Assembly: GCA_027943245.1 (NCBI GenBank)
Contig: JANDJZ010001094.1
Coordinates: 1-10,601, forward strand
Source: Acanthamoeba sp. SK_2022b
Lineage: Eukaryota > Discosea > Longamoebia > Acanthamoebidae
Reading direction: 5' to 3'
Length of the DNA stretch: 10,601 bases
Shown: piece after piece, positions 7,733 through 10,601 of the stretch
Position numbering within the stretch: the stretch's first letter is position 1
How the letters are laid out: each line of letters opens with the position of its first letter
Notes under the pieces: generated by a model
Database searches by the model: none
Told to the model about the DNA's origin: nothing
What the model saw: the letters and a program-made list of their open reading frames with translations, nothing else
Translations under genes and position numbers: made by a program

Positions 7733-9493
7733 ATGAGGCGGGCAGGGCGGCTACTACAGTTACTGTGGCTTGGCGCGGGCGCACTGTTGGTGTGGCTGCT
7801 GGTGGCCGCGGCAGCGGAACCGGTGCAGCCGGTGCTCTTGGTCCCTGGGGTGGCGGGTAGCGTCATCCACTACGCAGATGTCCTTTCCGGCCAGCCGCTG
7901 GGCCTCGCGTGGCTGCGCTTTTTCAATGGTGTGAGAGCCCCGCAGCTCCCCCTCCCCTCCCCATCTTGCTGATAGGGGTGTACAACAGACAACGAGGTCG
8001 TGCGCAAGTACATGCTGGTGCGCTACAACGAAACCACTCACCTCACGGAAACGCTGAACCCTTCAGTCTATCTAGCGGTGGAGATGGGCCAATTTGGCCT
8101 ATCTGGCATATCCCTCCTCGACCCCGACGGTACTCGTGCCCTAATGCCTGGCACACATGATGTCTGCCAGCCTCCCTCATGCTTCCTCTCCCCGTTGCCG
8201 TGCAGATTGGCTGGGCCTGACTGCGGTACTGGCCAACCACGCGCAAGCTCAGCCTCATACCGTGCGTGCTTATTGTTGGTGGATTTGGGGCGGCAGTACT
8301 TTCGACCGATGATCGAGGCGCTTGTCGATCGTGGCTACGTGCCCGGGCGTACACTCTTCGGGATGCCCTACAACTGGCTCGACCACAGCGTTTTTCATTC
8401 ACAGTCATTGGCGACGCTCGTGGAGCTGGCCTTCCACGCTTCGGGCGGACAAAAGGTGCATCTGGTGGCCCACTCTCTGGGCAACGTTGTCACCAAGCTC
8501 TATCTCGCGCTCCGGCCCGAGCACGCCTCTCGATACGTAGCCTCGTGGACAGCCCTGGCACCACCTTTCCTTGGGGCTGGAGCCGCCGGGTGCTTCTTTC
8601 TTTCTGATGTTGATGTGTAGCCACAACTAGGCCTATCAGCAGTCAGCTCACGCTGCTTCTTGTCCTGGCCAAATAGGCTGGAGGTCGTGCTGCAGGGTAG
8701 ACCGCAGCTGCCCACGGTCATCTTGTCGCAGGACCTCGTCCACGCTCTTCAGGTCGTGGCAGGGCCCAGCTACGATCTTCTCCCGGCCGACGATCATCGG
8801 TGGGAAGCTGGCGCGGCGCCCTCCCTGGCCTACCGTAACGCTACCACCGGCTCGTGGACGAACGTGACCATGAGCGCGGGCTTCCCTGCGCTTGCAGCCC
8901 AGAGCCTGGCCCACAACTCCATCCAGGACCCCAACACCGGCCGACTTGAGCCGCTTCCCTTTGGGTGGGCCCAGCTGGGGTTGGCCGAGCGCACCGTGAG
9001 GCGACTCGTCCAGGCGCCCTTCAACCACACCTTCCCGTTCCCCTACCGCGGTGTTGTTGGCACGGGCGTCGACACGCCCCAGCACATGGTCTTCGAGGAT
9101 CCCATCACCGACCCCGCCCAGCTCAGCAAGGACACGCCCTTCTCCTTCCTCTTCGCCGACGGTGACGGCTCCGTGCCCACACAGGTTCCACACCACCACC
9201 TCCTTTTTCCTAACCCCCCATCTCACCCACCGCCACGATAGAGCGCCATGGCGGACGGGTTCTCTGAGGGCGGAGGTGGCCCGCGCACCATCTATAAGGC
9301 TCCCGGCGTGGACCACTTTGCAGTGGCAACCGACGAGCGGGTGATCGATCTCGTCATGTGCCTCCTCGAGGGTAACACGGAGGGACCCCCATGCGCCTTT
9401 GACACAGCGCGAAAAGAGCAACAGCAGGGGCGGCGGCAAGGACAGCAACGGAAACCGGTGGCAGCAACCAGACCAGGTAGGGCGTGGGGGTGA
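7733..9493 (+). CDS. LCAT-family acyltransferase / phospholipase, secretory
   Basis: Predicted serine acyltransferase or phospholipase A of the lecithin:cholesterol acyltransferase family (which includes lysosomal phospholipase A2). Exons 7733-7928, 7989-8129, 8206-8261, 8297-8589, 8677-9184 and 9242-9493 join in phase (1, 1, 0, 2, 0) to give about 481 aa. Residues 1-28 are a basic start plus Leu/Ala core, a signal peptide or N-terminal anchor. Next comes PVLLVPGVAGSV, the family's first strand and oxyanion loop; DWLG; YFRPMIEALVDRGY; FGMPYNW (usually PYDWR); and the nucleophile elbow HLVAHSLGN with Ser about 191. The likely catalytic Asp is in FADGDGSVPTQ (about 392, phase-0 splice directly after) and the His in APGVDHFAV (about 423). 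N-glycosylation sequons NET, NAT, NVT and NHT agree with passage through the secretory route. The C-terminal 35 residues are Gln/Arg-rich and not conserved; a late intron at GTAGGG (9477) is possible. Substrate unknown. Confidence 0.93.
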
Positions 9494-9626
9494 GATGTTC
9501 ACTGCATGGATTACCTTCCCATTGGCTGCGGGGGGCTGGCCAGAAATGGAGAGGAAAGAGAGAGCTCACCTGCCCCCCTTCCTTTACGCTGCTTCAAGGG
9601 CGAGAGGAGGGCAAGGTGACTCACGT
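9494..9626. other. Tail-to-tail intergenic region
   Basis: 133 bp between the TGA of the lipase gene and the TAA (minus strand) of the ARM-like gene. It must serve as the 3' flank for both convergent genes. I see no RNA gene or strong repeat. Confidence 0.5.
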
Positions 9627-10601
9627 TTAATCGAGTGCCGCAATCATTGACAGGCTCTTGACGAGCTCCACGGCCTTCTCCGCAATCACGGGCTCGCGCG
9701 AGCTGTAAAGCTCCTTGAGGGCGTTGAGGGCGCCGCTGCCACGAATCTTGGCCTGCACCTGGTCTATGTGTACACACACACACACACACACACACATACA
9801 TACATAAAGCGTAAGATGTCCGCGCAGCAGCTGGGCCGCGCAAAGGGAGTGGAAGAGGGGGAGGGGGAGGGAGGGGGGGCGTAAGCACCGTTGCCTCGGG
9901 CGAGGTGCTGGAGGGTGTTGAGACAGCTGACCACGAGCGTTCGGTCGTCGGGGTGGGTGAGGCGGAGGTAGGGGAAGATGAAGTCTATCCCGCACGACCC
10001 GTCGGCCTCGCTCTCCTCGATGAAAAAGTTCTGGAACCTACGCACGCAACCAACCAATCAGCCAATCGATCAACCAACCAACCAACCAATCAACCAATCG
10101 ATCAACAAACCAACCAACCAACCAAGAAATGGCGGAGGTGATGAGCGGCACGGGCGTGGGTACCTGGTGAGGGCGTCGGCGAACTTGGGGGCTCGCTCGG
10201 TGGTGATCTTCCAGATGGCCATGAGCAGGATCTCGCTGAACGACTTGTCCTCCCTGTCGGGCTCCGCCTTCTCCATCTGCTTCCGCAGGGAGCTCACGAG
10301 GAACTGCGCCACCGCCCGATCCGTGATCTTCTCGTAGACCGGCACTGAATGGGGTTTGGGGAAATCGAGACAACAACAAGAAGCGAGCGAGAGAGAGAGA
10401 GAGAGAGAGCATCGATGGCCGTGAGGCTCCAATGGAGAGGAGGCGGGGGTGGGGGTGGTGGGATGGGGGAGGGACGGAGGCGTACATTCGCAACCCACGG
10501 AGAAGGTGCCAAGAAGACGCACGAGGCGATGGGCGAGGGCGTTCTGGTCGTCGGTGGAACCGAGCAACAGCACCACCACTCGGTCCACGACGCCCGCCCT
10601 C
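9627..10601 (-). CDS. Armadillo/HEAT-like repeat protein, C-terminal part (5' end outside window)
   Basis: Last four exons of a minus-strand gene entering from the right edge: 10601-10495, 10344-10164, 10037-9889 and 9763-9627 (stop TAA at 9627-9629). All three introns agree in phase (1, 2, 1), with donors GTTGCG, GTACCC and GTGCTT and acceptors TTCAG, CGTAG and ACATAG. About 190 residues are visible. They form consecutive amphipathic helices typical of armadillo-like folds: QNALAHRLVRLLGTFSV, ITDRAVAQFLVSSLRKQ, FSEILLMAIWKITTERAP, RTLVVSCLNTLQHLARGN, GSGALNALKELYSS and IAEKAVELVKSL. The NTLQHLARGN and AVELVKSL segments read like ARM H2/H3 helices. The protein is probably a cytosolic or nuclear scaffold or adaptor; the family member cannot be named from this fragment. 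There is no catalytic motif. Confidence 0.75.
9770..9806. repeat. (CA)n microsatellite in an intron of the ARM-like gene
   Basis: About thirteen CA units followed by TACA units, directly next to the acceptor at 9764-9766. On the gene's strand this is a (TG)n tract ending near TGTACACATAG. Confidence 0.9.
10047..10125. repeat. CAAC/CAAT tetranucleotide repeat array in an intron of the ARM-like gene
   Basis: About 79 bp of CAAC, CAAT and TCGATCAA units within the intron 10163-10038. On the gene's strand it reads GGTTGATTGGTTGG and similar. The apparent WLVGWLIDWLIG peptide in this strand is a repeat artefact, not a membrane protein, because flanking exons join in phase without it. Confidence 0.88.
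10386..10409. repeat. (GA)n microsatellite in an intron of the ARM-like gene
   Basis: GAGCGA then about ten GA units; on the gene's strand a CT tract that lies upstream of the acceptor at about 10345 in the intron 10494-10345. Confidence 0.85.

Noticed and set aside
8648..9502. Long minus-strand open frame (284 codons) opposite the lipase gene
   Set aside because: It is antisense to conserved LCAT-family exons and shows no recognisable domain.
10038..10160. Minus-strand Trp/Leu/Ile-rich reading frame that looks like a membrane helix protein
   Set aside because: It is the translation of the CAAC/CAAT repeat, and the flanking exons join in phase without it.

Overview
The window is nuclear DNA of a unicellular eukaryote. 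It is GC-rich, with five tightly packed protein genes cut by many short spliceosomal introns (most about 50-170 nt) and intron-borne microsatellites of CT/GA, CAC, TAAA and CAAC type. Gene architecture, codon bias and the gene set suggest an amoebozoan of the Acanthamoeba type; this is inference and no marker gene proves it. I rebuilt exons by hand from splice signals, phase matching and family motifs. Nearly every junction closes in phase, and the exceptions are stated.

Layout. (1) Positions 2704-102, minus: a SET-domain protein methyltransferase with a C-terminal RuBisCO-LSMT-type substrate-binding domain (LSMT/SETD3/SETD6 class), in eight or nine exons. (2) Positions 3986-2950, minus: an unrecognised, probably all-helical protein of about 306 aa in three exons. 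(3) Positions 4118-7575, plus: Ku70, the DNA-end-binding subunit of non-homologous end joining, in 15 exons, with von Willebrand A-like, Ku core, C-terminal arm, nuclear-localisation-like and SAP regions. (4) Positions 7733-9493, plus: a secretory LCAT-family acyltransferase/phospholipase of about 481 aa in six exons. (5) Positions 10601-9627, minus: the last four exons of an armadillo/HEAT-like helical repeat protein whose 5' part lies outside the window.

Ku70 and the unknown gene 2 are divergent and share a gap of only about 130-180 bp, likely a bidirectional promoter. Ku70 and the lipase are head-to-tail (157 bp between stop and start), and the lipase and the ARM-like gene are tail-to-tail (133 bp between stops). 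The five genes do not form an obvious pathway; this looks like ordinary compact nuclear gene arrangement.

Most notable points: two Ku70 introns appear to be GC-AG introns with the same donor CAG|GCACGCC; Ku70 exon 3 carries one surplus base, so it reads as frameshifted (polymorphism, sequencing indel or real lesion); and no lysine precedes the Ku70 vWA domain, where the human AP-lyase lysine sits. I found no mobile element, CRISPR array, rRNA or tRNA, and no convincing evidence of a wholly new system.
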